Shown here: positions 31,116 through 39,836 of the stretch, piece after piece
How positions within the stretch are numbered: the first letter of the stretch is position 1
Layout: every line of letters begins with the position of its first letter
Assembly (NCBI GenBank): GCA_013289715.1
Contig: JABCZJ010000008.1
Span: 1 to 64,000, forward strand
Length of the DNA stretch: 64,000 nucleotides
Reading direction: 5' to 3'
Origin: Acidobacteriota bacterium
Lineage (GTDB): Bacteria > Acidobacteriota > Terriglobia > Acidiferrales > UBA7541
Translations under genes and position numbers: made by a program
The notes under the pieces: generated by a model
The model's input: only the letters and a program-made list of their open reading frames with translations
Told to the model about the DNA's origin: nothing
Database searches by the model: none

Positions 31116-31635
31116 ATGAAAGTCCTCCTCGCGGTATTTCTTTTCGCATGGCCCTGCCTGGCGCAAAGCAACCCACCTCCGACCAATCGCGAAGCAGCCT
31201 GTGCTGCCAACGACGTTGAGTTTCAGCCATAACCTGATCTGGCGTGGCCTGCACCCACCAACTGCGGATCCGGGCAAGGCTCTGCTGTATTTTGTAGAGA
31301 CGCAGAGGATTGACGACCTGCTCGGCAACGTTACGGCGAAAATCGCAGTGGATGGCGCATGGGTAGGCGCAAATCAAGGCGATTCGTTTATCTTCGTATC
31401 CGTCGAACCTGGTGCACATCAGCTGTGCGCGCGCTGGCAATCCAGCCTTGCGAGTCGGCAGCAAGTCTCACTGAACAACCTGACTGCGGAACCGGGAAAG
31501 GCTTACTATTTCTTAATAAGAATTACGGGAAACGGTCGGAAATCTTGTTGGTTCGATCTGATGAAGCTGGATAGCGACGAAGCGCAGTTGCTCATCGAAC
31601 GGTCGCCGTATAGCGTTTCCCGCGCGAAGAAATGA
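31116..31635 (+). pseudogene. Frameshifted secreted-protein gene (DUF2846-like)
   Basis: The reading frame opens at ATG 31116 (AGGAGC upstream) with a good signal peptide (MKVLLAVFLFAWPCLAQ), continues to NDVEF and hits TAA at 31230. From about 31222 the +1 frame continues without interruption to 31635 as one domain: DPGKALLYFVETQRI, VAVDG-like strand, WVGANQGDSFIFVSVEPG, HQLCARWQSSL and SPYSVSRAKK. The two parts join naturally into a protein of about 172 residues, so a one-base insertion (or two-base deletion) near 31218-31232 is inferred. It may be a real lesion or an assembly error. Confidence 0.75.
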
Positions 31636-31736
31636 CGATCTCGTCGCGCGCGAAACCGATGGTCTGCATGGCGGCTGTAGCTCTGCCGCTATGCTCTTAA
31701 GGCTGAATGCGAATCCGCCAAACCTGCAAAGTTTTC

Positions 31737-32225
31737 CTAGAACGGAATGTCTTCGTCGGAGATTTCGGGCCCGTGGCCTCCGGATTCATCACCCGCTGGC
31801 GCGCCTTCCATATCCGGATCCGCGGAACGGCCGCCTCCGCCAAATCCGCCACCGTGCGACGAAGCCCCCGCGCTCGCTCCGGCAGCAGCGCCGTCGGCGC
31901 GGCCACCCAACATGCGAAAATTGCTGGCCACGATGTCGTAGCTCGTGCGCTTCTGGCCTTCCTTATCCTGCCATTCGCGCGTTTGAATGCGGCCTTCGAC
32001 GTAAACCAGCGAACCCTTCTTCAGATATTGCTGGGCAATTTCCGCCTGTTTGCCCCACACCGTGATCTTGTGCCATTCGGTGCGCTTCTGACGCTCACCG
32101 TTCTTGTCCTTGTACGTTTCGTCCGTCGCGAGCGAAAAATTGGCGACGGCTTGCCCGCCGCCGGTAAAGCGGGTTTCCGGATCGCGCCCGAGGCGCCCCA
32201 CGAGAATCACTTTGTTGACTGACAT
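31737..32225 (-). CDS. ssb: Single-stranded DNA-binding protein
   Basis: 162 residues. The OB-fold covers residues 1-108 (MSVNKVILVGRLGRDPETR, TEWHKITVWGKQAE, GSLVYVEGRIQTREW), followed by a Gly/Ala-rich flexible linker and the acidic tip PEISDEDIPF used to recruit replication and repair partners. Length and order are standard. A CAGGAA site precedes the ATG, and a TATACT hexamer at 32268-32273 (minus strand) is a possible -10. Confidence 0.96.
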   Translation of the reverse strand: MSVNKVILVGRLGRDPETRFTGGGQAVANFSLATDETYKDKNGERQKRTEWHKITVWGKQAEIAQQYLKKGSLVYVEGRIQTREWQDKEGQKRTSYDIVASNFRMLGGRADGAAAGASAGASSHGGGFGGGGRSADPDMEGAPAGDESGGHGPEISDEDIPF

Positions 32226-32598
32226 TTGGTTTCCTGCCTGTTTTAAGAGGATTTCCCTGAAGAACTGAGTATAGCCGATGTGCGGCGCTCCGGCGAGAAA
32301 TACCGTATCGCGCGGCGGCTTTCCACGCGCGCTGCTTCGTGATGACTAAATCGCGCCGGCTCTCGAGTGCGAAGGCATGTCGCCTCGGTGCGGAACTGAA
32401 ACTCCCGCGCAGCATACGGCAGGCAAGGCTTGCCTCACTTGCTACAACCCGTCGTGAGGCTTGAGCTGACGGAGGCAAGCCACCTTAACGTGGTCCAGGA
32501 TGTTCTCAGGGGTTCGCTGCAGCAGAGCAACCAAGCCCCTGCAAACTTTGCTAGAATCCAGCCGCATCCGCAGCTAGCTGGCTTCCGGAGGAGAGCAC
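32226..32598. other. 373-bp divergent intergenic region
   Basis: Contains the possible ssb -10 (TATACT, minus strand 32268-32273), a short AGGCAA-GGC-TTGCCT palindrome at 32421-32435 related to those at 12142 and 45980, and an extended -10 (TGCTAGAAT, 32549-32557) in front of the DUF6526 gene. No gene was found. Confidence 0.45.
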
Positions 32599-33027
32599 AT
32601 GGCGCAAAATCTTCAGAATCATGCGAAGTATGTCCCGGCCTTTCATTTTTTTGTGTTGCCGGTACTGGTTTTCAACTTTGTATGGGCGATTGTTCGCGTA
32701 GTGCGCATGCGTTCGGCTGGATCGGTGGAGGCTCTGGTGGTGGCGCTCGCGCTGGTTTTGCTGGCGCTTTATGCGCGGATGTTCGCGCTGGCCGTGCAGG
32801 ACCGTCTCATTCGACTCGAAATGCAATTGCGGATGCAAGGGGTGCTGCCGGTGAACCTGCGGCCGCGCATTCCTGAGTTCACCGTGAACCAGCTGGTAGC
32901 GCTGAGATTTGCCAGCGACGCCGAGCTGCCAGCACTAGCGGGCAGGGTTCTCGGCGAGAATGTCAACGACCGTAAGACGATCAAGAAGATGATTCAGAAT
33001 TGGCAGGCGGATGATCTACGGGCGTGA
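32599..33027 (+). CDS. DUF6526 membrane protein
   Basis: 142 residues with two N-terminal membrane helices (about 15-36 and 43-65), then a cytoplasmic helical half. The blocks NHAKYVPAFHFFVLP, LRFASDAELPALA and IKKMIQNWQADDLRA are the family hallmarks. GGAGGAGAG precedes the ATG. Function unknown; stand-alone gene. Confidence 0.78.
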   Translation: MAQNLQNHAKYVPAFHFFVLPVLVFNFVWAIVRVVRMRSAGSVEALVVALALVLLALYARMFALAVQDRLIRLEMQLRMQGVLPVNLRPRIPEFTVNQLVALRFASDAELPALAGRVLGENVNDRKTIKKMIQNWQADDLRA

Positions 33028-33096
33028 CCAGGACCGACGGCGGTGGGAAGACTGCCGCTACAAATGCAGAGCGCGGACGGACGCGGCGAACTGCTT

Positions 33097-34083
33097 TTAG
33101 TGTGGCGAGGAAGAACGCGGCGCAGTAGTCGTCGCGCCGATTTCTTTTAGCTTCGCTTGCGCGCGGCGCGCTTCGTCTGCGCCGGGGAAGCGGCGCACTA
33201 CTTCGCGCAGATCCTTCGTGCCCGTAGCCTTCATGCCCATTTCCAGTTCGGCGAAACCCTTCTTCAGCAGTGCCGCGGCGAGTTTGTAACTCTGCGGATA
33301 ATTCGCCAGCACCAGGTTGTACTGCGCGATCGCGTCCTTATAATCCGCTTGCGCGTAAGAGATTTCCCCCAGATAGAACTGCGCGTTCGAGGCGAGATCG
33401 GTGGAAGGGAAGTGAAGCACGTAGTCGCCGAATTCCTGCCGCGCCAAATCATATTTTCCGGTAGTGAAATCCCGCAGTGCATTCTGATAGAGGGTGTCGG
33501 AAGAAGCTCCAGGCAGCGAGGAGAGACCGCCGCGACCAGACGGACTTCCCGCCGCTCCGCCTGAGTTGTCCGTCGACGGAGAGGCTCCCGCACCGCCCGC
33601 TCCATTCGCGCCGCCCGGCGCGCCGCCAGCGGGAGGACCGCCGGGCGCAGCCCCTCCGGCGATCCTGCCGTCAATACTTTGCAGCGTGCTTTGCATATCA
33701 TTGATTTGCGCCGCTACCTTGCCCACGCGGGCCTGCACGTCCTGTAGATTGTCGGAGATCCCCTGCGTCTGCGTGGACATCGTGTCAATCCGGGACGAGC
33801 TGTTGGCCGTCGCTTCCTGCACGTTCTTCTGCAGCGTGGCCATCTGCTGGTTCAGCGCGTTCACCGAATCCAATGATTGCTGCAACAGCGTGCGCATCGA
33901 CGCATTATTCGCGTCAATCGTACTGCGCATGGTCTGTTGGCCTTGCAACAGCTGCGAGACGTCTTCCTGCAGCTGGATAATTTCCTTCGAAACGGCGCCG
34001 GTAGGCCGGGGATTCAATATCGACCCCATGAACACGCCGACAACTAACGCCGCCACCGCGAGCACTGCCGATCGTGCGCGCAT
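33097..34083 (-). CDS. cpoB: Tol-Pal system protein CpoB (YbgF-like)
   Basis: 328 residues. A signal or anchor helix (residues 5-25) is followed by a long coiled coil (about 35-145, rich in Gln and heptad Leu/Met), a Gly/Pro/Ala-rich hinge (about 150-200), and three TPR repeats (LYQNALRDFTTGKYDLARQEF, AQFYLGEISYAQADYKDAIAQY, AALLKKGFAELEMG) near 205-320. In E. coli CpoB links Tol function to peptidoglycan synthesis. The start at 34083 has AGGAGG upstream. It is the last gene of the tolQ-R-A-B-pal-cpoB series. Confidence 0.92.
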   Translation of the reverse strand: MRARSAVLAVAALVVGVFMGSILNPRPTGAVSKEIIQLQEDVSQLLQGQQTMRSTIDANNASMRTLLQQSLDSVNALNQQMATLQKNVQEATANSSSRIDTMSTQTQGISDNLQDVQARVGKVAAQINDMQSTLQSIDGRIAGGAAPGGPPAGGAPGGANGAGGAGASPSTDNSGGAAGSPSGRGGLSSLPGASSDTLYQNALRDFTTGKYDLARQEFGDYVLHFPSTDLASNAQFYLGEISYAQADYKDAIAQYNLVLANYPQSYKLAAALLKKGFAELEMGMKATGTKDLREVVRRFPGADEARRAQAKLKEIGATTTAPRSSSPH

Positions 34084-34236
34084 GCTTGCCTCCTGGACTG
34101 AGTTCAATCGAGTGAACAGGACTGGGAGCGACGCCAACAGAAAATCAGCGACGCTGGGTTTCCTGATTCGTAGAGACGAGTCCCGCATGATCCCGGAAAC
34201 CCGCCCCTACGTTATCGCAAAACTCAAATCAGTAGT

Positions 34237-34983
34237 TTACTGCGCCGCCACAAAGTGCGCGCGGCGATTTTGCTGCCAGCACTCTTCGGTGTGCTCGGTG
34301 CAGAAGGGCCGTTCCTTGCCCCAGCTGACAGTGTCCATTCGGCCCGCGCCAATGCCCAGCGAAATCAGATAATTTTTCGCCGCCTGCGCGCGCCGTTCGC
34401 CCAAACCGATGTTGTATTCCGTCGAGCCGCGCTCGTCGCAATGCCCTTCGATGGTCACACGCACTTGCGGATAGGAGCGCAAAAACTCCGCCGTCTTGGC
34501 CAGCGCGTCGCGCGCGTCGCCGCGAATATCGGCCTTGTTGAAATCAAAGTAAGCGTCTTTCACGTTCTGCTCGAAAAGTTCGCTCATGCTTTGATTGCTG
34601 GCCGGAGGAACTCCCGGAGCCGCCGCATTCACCGTAACGCGCGTGGAGGCCGTGGCAGTTCCGCCCGTACCGGTGACGGTGATGGTATAGGTCGTCGAGT
34701 TGGTCGGGTTCACAGGTGTGGAACCCTGTACCGCGACTTTCCCGACGCCGGGTTCGATGTCCGCGTCGGTGGCATCGGTCGAGGTCCACGAGAGCGTCGC
34801 GGTGTCGCCGTTATTAATCTGCGCCGGAGACGCCGCCAGCGTCGCCGTGGGCTGCGCAGCGGGCGCGGGTGCGGCATGAGTCGGCGGCGCGGTGGCCACC
34901 TGCTTTTTACAACCGCCGATAAATGCAAATACTGTAGCGATTCCCAACAACAGCGTGAATTTCCGAATCGTACCCGCCTGCAT
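34237..34983 (-). CDS. pal: Peptidoglycan-associated lipoprotein with an Ig-like insert
   Basis: 248 residues. Lipobox FIGGC at residue 25, then a Pro/Ala linker, a PKD/Ig-like domain (about 45-118; LSWTSTDATDADIEPGVGKV, TYTITVTGTGG) and a C-terminal OmpA-like domain (about 135-247; YFDFNKADIR, IEGHCDERGSTEYNIGLGERRA). It anchors the outer membrane to peptidoglycan and binds TolB. The Ig-like domain between lipid anchor and OmpA domain makes it about 80 residues longer than the E. coli protein. It lies 158 bp after tolB. Confidence 0.94.
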   Translation of the reverse strand: MQAGTIRKFTLLLGIATVFAFIGGCKKQVATAPPTHAAPAPAAQPTATLAASPAQINNGDTATLSWTSTDATDADIEPGVGKVAVQGSTPVNPTNSTTYTITVTGTGGTATASTRVTVNAAAPGVPPASNQSMSELFEQNVKDAYFDFNKADIRGDARDALAKTAEFLRSYPQVRVTIEGHCDERGSTEYNIGLGERRAQAAKNYLISLGIGAGRMDTVSWGKERPFCTEHTEECWQQNRRAHFVAAQ

Positions 34984-35140
34984 GAGTTGCCTCCTTCTGC
35001 ATTTTCCGGGTTTCCTTGTGGAAACTACGGTGATATTTAGTGCCGTTACCCTTCTTTGGTGCTACCGGGCCTAATAAAATCTGTGCGCCAGAATCGGCCA
35101 AGCGCGGCGACGCACATCCGCTGCCCGCGCGCAGCTCCAT

Positions 35141-36478
35141 CTACTTCGGCGACCAGTTGGGCGATTCGTTCTGACCTTGATAGGTCAGCTGCCGCGGCAG
35201 GCTGCCATCCGCCAGCATGGACCAGATGTGCCGCGTGCCGGTTCGCGTGGATTCGAAGACGATGTGGCGTCCGTCCGGCGCCCAGCTGGGCCGCTCGTTG
35301 CGACCTTCGTCGCGCGTCAATTCCACGAGCTGCCGGTTCACAATGTCCATGATATAGATATCGAAGTTACCGCTCGGGCGTCGCCAGCTAAATGCGAGCA
35401 ATTGTCCATTTGGTGACCATGACGGGTCCACGACGTAGCCCATGTCCGGCATGTCCAGTTTTTGCACGTCGGTGCCATCGGAATTTGCCAGGTACAGCAC
35501 CGGCTCGCCGCCGCGATCGCTGACAAATACAATTTGTTTGCCGGTCTTCGGATTCCATGCCGGCGAAGTGCTCACTCCAGCGGCAAACGTGATGCGTTTC
35601 AGACCGCCGCCGTTCGAATCGGACAGATAAATCTCTGGATCGCCATTCTGGCTGGACATGAAGGCGATTTGCGTCCCGTCCGGCGACCACGCTGGCGAAC
35701 TATTCGAGCCGCGATAGCGTGGAAAAGAAATCAACCGGTCGGAAATCGCCGAGTACAAGCAAATCTGCGGCGAGGTGATGCCGCGGAACGGCACGTAACA
35801 GGTGAACGCGATACGATCGGCGCTCGGCGCCCAACGCGGCGTGAGCGAAATGGATTTCAGATGCGTCAGCTGGTGCTGGTTCTGGCCGTCGTAATCCATG
35901 GCCCAGATTTCCTTGTTTCCGCTGCGCGTGCTTACGTAGGCGATTTGCGTCTGCGCGATTCCGGGTGAGCCGCCGCTGAGCAACCCCACGATATCATCCG
36001 CGAACTTGTGCGCCAGCAGGCGCGCGCCGGCGTCGGTCGCCGGGCCGCGATAAATTTTTTGCAGCGCGATGGGCGCTTGCGGATTGTGTACGTCGGATAG
36101 GTACCCAGCGGCAGCTAAGTTTGTGGCGTCGCCGGACAAATTGCCGTAAGCCAGCATGTAAACATTGGCCGGCGCGGCGGCCCATTCCCCGAATGTCACT
36201 TCGCTCGGCTGGCTCGGCATCTGCGGTGGATAAAAGCTCGGGCTGACGAGTTCCAGCACGCCGCAGAATTCCAGGTCAGACCACAGCACGTCGTGAAAAG
36301 TTTTCTCGAGCGCCTGCGGAATGGGCTGCCGCACCGCAAATTCCGGCACGGCGACACGGGCCTTGCTGACGCCGAGGCCGGTGCCAGTCTTGAACCAATC
36401 TTGCGCAGAAGCGTTGCCGGCACAGAGCAGCAGCGCCGCCGTAAACAGTGTTGCGATGATTGCGAGTTTTCTAGTCAT
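35141..36478 (-). CDS. tolB: Tol-Pal system protein TolB
   Basis: 445 residues. Signal peptide to about ASAQ, an N-terminal TolB_N domain (VAVPEFAV...FHDVLWSDLEFCGVLELV), and a six-bladed WD40-like beta-propeller with repeated PxWSPDG units (SPAWSPDGTQIAFMS, DPSWSPNGQLLAFS, RPSWAPDGRHIVFES). It is periplasmic and interacts with Pal and TolA. Confidence 0.96.
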   Translation of the reverse strand: MTRKLAIIATLFTAALLLCAGNASAQDWFKTGTGLGVSKARVAVPEFAVRQPIPQALEKTFHDVLWSDLEFCGVLELVSPSFYPPQMPSQPSEVTFGEWAAAPANVYMLAYGNLSGDATNLAAAGYLSDVHNPQAPIALQKIYRGPATDAGARLLAHKFADDIVGLLSGGSPGIAQTQIAYVSTRSGNKEIWAMDYDGQNQHQLTHLKSISLTPRWAPSADRIAFTCYVPFRGITSPQICLYSAISDRLISFPRYRGSNSSPAWSPDGTQIAFMSSQNGDPEIYLSDSNGGGLKRITFAAGVSTSPAWNPKTGKQIVFVSDRGGEPVLYLANSDGTDVQKLDMPDMGYVVDPSWSPNGQLLAFSWRRPSGNFDIYIMDIVNRQLVELTRDEGRNERPSWAPDGRHIVFESTRTGTRHIWSMLADGSLPRQLTYQGQNESPNWSPK

Positions 36479-36542
36479 ATTGTTTGTCGTGCGCCAGTTC
36501 GCTGCCGCGTTATCGCACTGCCCGCGGCTCGCTTACGCTTCC

Positions 36543-37334
36543 TCACCTCTTGAAATCAAACCAAAATTCCACGCTTACTCTTGAGCCGGAATACGCAGGC
36601 GGCAGTTGTTGCATCGGGCTGGCGTCGCGAATCGCGCGCACCGCCGAAGAATCCACCGAAGCGTTGCCGCTGGATTTCGTCACTTGAATATTCGTGACGC
36701 TGCCATCGCGCAAAATATCAAACGTGGCGACCACGCGCGGCGCAAATTGCACGCTGGGGTCCACCGTGGATTGCAGCCACCCGCTGCTGATCTTGCGTTG
36801 CACCGCTTCCACGTACCAGGAAAAACGTGCGCCAAAATTCCCCGCGCCAGCCCCTTCGAATCCCATTCCGGCCTGCGTCGTGGAACCCGCTCCCATCGCG
36901 AACGAGCTGTAAGGCACTGTCGGAGTGCCGCCGCCACCGTAGGGAACTGCATTCGGCGGCGGAGGTGCGGGATTTTCCAGCACCTTCGACGGGCGCGTCA
37001 CAAACTTCGGCGGTTTTTTCTTATCGAACTTTGGAATCGGCGTGGCATCCGGCGGAGGCACAGCCTTCGGCTGCGGTTCGGCCTTGTACAAGCCTTTCGA
37101 TTCGTCCACCACGCGGCTAGGAGTTTCCACGTCTGGTCGCGGCATGGGAACCGCCGGCAAACTTCCCACCACGCCCACGGTAACTGCGCCGCCCGGTCCC
37201 CCCCAGGAATCACCCTGATGGCTGTAGATCGCCGAGCCGATGAATAGCACCACCAGGCCAGCGTGCAACACCAGCGAAGCCGACAGCGGCCCGGCTAATT
37301 TGTCCGAGGGCGGGTTGGCGGTCGCTGTAGCCAT
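36543..37334 (-). CDS. tolA: TolA/TonB-type energy-transducing protein
   Basis: 263 residues. One N-terminal membrane helix (about 14-35; LSASLVLHAGLVVLFIGSAI), a Pro/Lys-rich periplasmic spacer (VPPPDATPIPKFDKKKPPKF) and a TonB C-terminal fold (FSWYVEAVQRKISSGWLQ, VVATFDILRDGSVTNIQV, AVRAIRDASPMQQLPPAY). The position in the Tol cluster favours the TolA role. The start at 37334 lies one base past the tolR stop, consistent with coupling; an open frame extends upstream inside tolR but is not supported. Confidence 0.9.
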   Translation of the reverse strand: MATATANPPSDKLAGPLSASLVLHAGLVVLFIGSAIYSHQGDSWGGPGGAVTVGVVGSLPAVPMPRPDVETPSRVVDESKGLYKAEPQPKAVPPPDATPIPKFDKKKPPKFVTRPSKVLENPAPPPPNAVPYGGGGTPTVPYSSFAMGAGSTTQAGMGFEGAGAGNFGARFSWYVEAVQRKISSGWLQSTVDPSVQFAPRVVATFDILRDGSVTNIQVTKSSGNASVDSSAVRAIRDASPMQQLPPAYSGSRVSVEFWFDFKR

Positions 37335-37335
37335 G

Positions 37336-37758
37336 TCACTGAATTTCCGGCCGCTCGGTGAGCGGCTGCGTGACCACGCTGATATTTTGTATGCCCGATT
37401 GCCGCAACGCATCCACCACGGTAGCCCAGCTACCGAAGGGCACCGTCTCGTCGCAGCGCACATACACCGCCTGATGCTGCGGGTCCTTCATCTGCGAAAG
37501 CAATTGCGCCCCGAGTTCGTGGATGTTCACAGGCTTGTCATTCAGGTACACGCGTTGCGCCCGGTCAATCGTGATGACCATGCGCACCTGCGTAAGCTCC
37601 TTCACGGTTTTCGTTTTCGGCACGTCCACTTCGATTCCAGACTGCAGAATCGGCGCCGTGATCATGAAAATGATCAGCAGCACCAGCACGACGTCAATAA
37701 ACGGAACCATGTTGATTTCCGAAAGTGACGACCCGGTTTCGCGTTGTATCTGCGGCAT
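37336..37758 (-). CDS. tolR: TolR/ExbD biopolymer transport protein
   Basis: 140 residues. A single N-terminal helix with the conserved membrane Asp (INMVPFIDVVLVLLIIFMIT) and a periplasmic domain (VMITIDRAQRVYLND, AVYVRCDETVPFGSW). With TolQ it forms the proton-driven motor that energises TolA. Confidence 0.95.
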   Translation of the reverse strand: MPQIQRETGSSLSEINMVPFIDVVLVLLIIFMITAPILQSGIEVDVPKTKTVKELTQVRMVITIDRAQRVYLNDKPVNIHELGAQLLSQMKDPQHQAVYVRCDETVPFGSWATVVDALRQSGIQNISVVTQPLTERPEIQ

Positions 37759-37805
37759 GGTTTTCTGTTTACCCGAACACGTAATTAGATAAGGTTGTTA
37801 TCCCA

Positions 37806-37837
37806 AACCCGCGAAGCCGGCGAGGGATCTGCTTTTT
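37806..37837 (-). repeat. Dispersed intergenic repeat, partial copy E
   Basis: CGAGGGATCTGCTTTTT, the left end of the repeat family, in the 97-bp gap between tolQ and tolR; the other end is missing. Confidence 0.45.
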
Positions 37838-37855
37838 CTTGCTCCAGCCGCTCCG

Positions 37856-38653
37856 TTACGCGCTATAAATCGTCTCAATCTTCGCCACAAACTCCGCCGC
37901 AAAACTATCCATGCGCGCCGCAACACCACGAATTCCACCCAGATAATGGTTGTAAGCGATGACCGCCGGTATGGCCGCAAACAATCCCGCCGCGGTAGTG
38001 ATCAACGCCTCCGCAATTCCCGGCGCCACCGCGCGCAAACTAGCCGAACCCGCATCTCCCAGCCCCGCGAACGCGTCCATTACGCCCCACACCGTGCCAA
38101 ACAATCCGATGAACGGCGAAACTGAGCCGGTAGTCGCAAGCCATGACATCCATTTTTCCAGCTTGCGCACTTCGTCGCCCGCTGCGACCTGCATCTGCAC
38201 GCCGACAGCATTCGCATTCTTCACGCGCGGCGCGCTAGCTACCGCCGTGCCGCCTTCGGCGACGCCAGGAGCCACCGGACGCCGCTCGCGCGTGCCCAGT
38301 TGCGCTTCCAGTTCACGGTATCCCGCCTGATACACGACTGCCAGCGGAGTTCCGCCGGCGCCCATCCGCAGCGTCGCCGGATCAGGAAGCCCGCGTCCCG
38401 CGCGGAACATCTCCAGAAATTTCTTGGTTTGTGATTCGATTTGCCCGAGTGTCCGGGATTTTTGGAAAATGATAGCCCACGAGAAAACTGAGAGGACTAG
38501 TAGGATGCACAGTACGACTCGCGCCACCCAACCCGTTTGTGTGATCAGCGTTTCGAGCTGGCTGGAAAAAAATAACAGCGCCAGAACAGAAATTGTTCTC
38601 CCCCAGTAAAAAGTTTTGAAAAATGGCCCGTAAACACCGTAGCACACGCACAA
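37856..38653 (-). CDS. tolQ: TolQ/ExbB motor protein
   Basis: 265 residues. Three membrane helices: about 40-62 (VARVVLCILLVLSVFSWAIIF), 172-195 (TGSVSPFIGLFGTVWGVMDAF) and 208-235 (APGIAEALITTAAGLFAAIPAV). The MotA/TolQ/ExbB signature is clear. The start is uncertain: GTG 38653 gives an unusual MCVCYGVYGPFF leader, whereas a GGGGGAG site precedes an ATT codon around 38597 that would match the family N-terminus better. It heads the Tol gene series. Confidence 0.9.
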   Translation of the reverse strand: MCVCYGVYGPFFKTFYWGRTISVLALLFFSSQLETLITQTGWVARVVLCILLVLSVFSWAIIFQKSRTLGQIESQTKKFLEMFRAGRGLPDPATLRMGAGGTPLAVVYQAGYRELEAQLGTRERRPVAPGVAEGGTAVASAPRVKNANAVGVQMQVAAGDEVRKLEKWMSWLATTGSVSPFIGLFGTVWGVMDAFAGLGDAGSASLRAVAPGIAEALITTAAGLFAAIPAVIAYNHYLGGIRGVAARMDSFAAEFVAKIETIYSA

Positions 38654-38873
38654 GGGAGGGTCAAACGAATCAACAACCTACAGCAAATACCCGATGCTCT
38701 TAACGACACAGGAGTTCGCGCGAATGGCGGCTGCTTTCTCGTCAGTTCGAAGAGCCACTGGCCGAACGAGTCTGCGGCGGGGGGCGCTCGATCCACACCC
38801 ACGGCGCCGCCGTCACGCTTCATTGACCGCTCAGCAGTATTACTGGCCACTCGTTAACGCGTACGGCTGCTGC

Positions 38874-39566
38874 CTACAGCGTCGTGCGGCCCGTGGCTGC
38901 CTTGTACGAGTAGGTAATTTGCGCGAGGGCTTCCGCGAATTGGATGGCTTGTGCTGTGGTGATCGTGGTTGGCAGCTTCAGCAGCCCGGCGCTTGCGAAA
39001 TTGGTGATCATGGTGGCGATGCCGGCGTTCGCCAGAGTCCAATTGACTTGCCCGTTCAGGTTCGCGGTCACCACGTAGGAATCGATCACACGCAGCATCG
39101 TGCCGGGAGAGAGAAGTATTCCGTTGTTCGTGTTCATCACGTTCACCAAATCGAGCGAAAACCATTTCAAGTCCTGCGCAGTCGTCTCCGCCGGCAGGAT
39201 GAGAATATTATCAGCGAGGCCTGCGTCCACGATGGCGTCAATCGCGGTAGTTTGCGCCGCTGGATTGGCGGTGCCGTTCGCGTTCGTCGGAGGCAAGGCA
39301 TCGGCCACAGCGCTCGCCAGGCCCACTACTGCCAGCGCGGTCGGTTGCTCTTGCACAATCTTCGAGACGGACACGCCGTATGCCTTGAATTGCGACATGG
39401 TCATGCCGTACTGCAGCGTCACCAGGTTCGTGCGCACAGCATTGCCGACAAAGCACTGCACGGCAGCGTCCGGTGCTGACGCACAACCGCCCTGCGCGCG
39501 CAAAGGCGGCGCCGCGGACACCACGAGCAGGCACACCCCTGCCAATACAATGCTTTTCAGGATCAT
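38874..39566 (-). CDS. Secreted protein of unknown function
   Basis: 230 residues with a clear signal peptide (MILKSIVLAGVCLLVVSAAPPLRAQ). The mature part is Ala/Thr/Asn rich, has two early cysteines (GGCASAPDAAVQC), and no recognised domain; predicted helices alternate with short hydrophobic strands. The start at 39566 has GAGGAG upstream; the frame extends 73 codons further without a ribosome site. It is divergent from miaB and follows no operon. Confidence 0.7.
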   Translation of the reverse strand: MILKSIVLAGVCLLVVSAAPPLRAQGGCASAPDAAVQCFVGNAVRTNLVTLQYGMTMSQFKAYGVSVSKIVQEQPTALAVVGLASAVADALPPTNANGTANPAAQTTAIDAIVDAGLADNILILPAETTAQDLKWFSLDLVNVMNTNNGILLSPGTMLRVIDSYVVTANLNGQVNWTLANAGIATMITNFASAGLLKLPTTITTAQAIQFAEALAQITYSYKAATGRTTL

Positions 39567-39815
39567 TTTGGAGAGCTCCTCAGTATGGAATATCTTACTG
39601 CGCGGTCCTACGTGGGCCTGGGGGCCGTGAAGAGCGCGCTGGCTGATTACGCTCCAGCTAATTCCATCATCCGTCTTGCGCCGTACACTCACAACTGGCC
39701 AAGTGGACAGATTGAGGCCAGTCCGTAGGTCGGGCCGATTTCGGTACATGAATCGCGAGGCGCGCCCTGTCGGCTTTGGGCGCACGAATCGCGAGGCGCA
39801 GCGTGCCGCGCACCG

Positions 39816-39824
39816 TGCTAGACT
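39816..39824 (+). promoter_or_regulatory. Extended -10 element of miaB (TGCTAGACT)
   Basis: TG-n-TAGACT ends 12 nt before the miaB ATG, so the predicted transcript start is about 5 nt before it: a nearly leaderless message. This supports the upstream start of miaB. Confidence 0.4.
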
Positions 39825-39836
39825 TCAGATTGAGCC

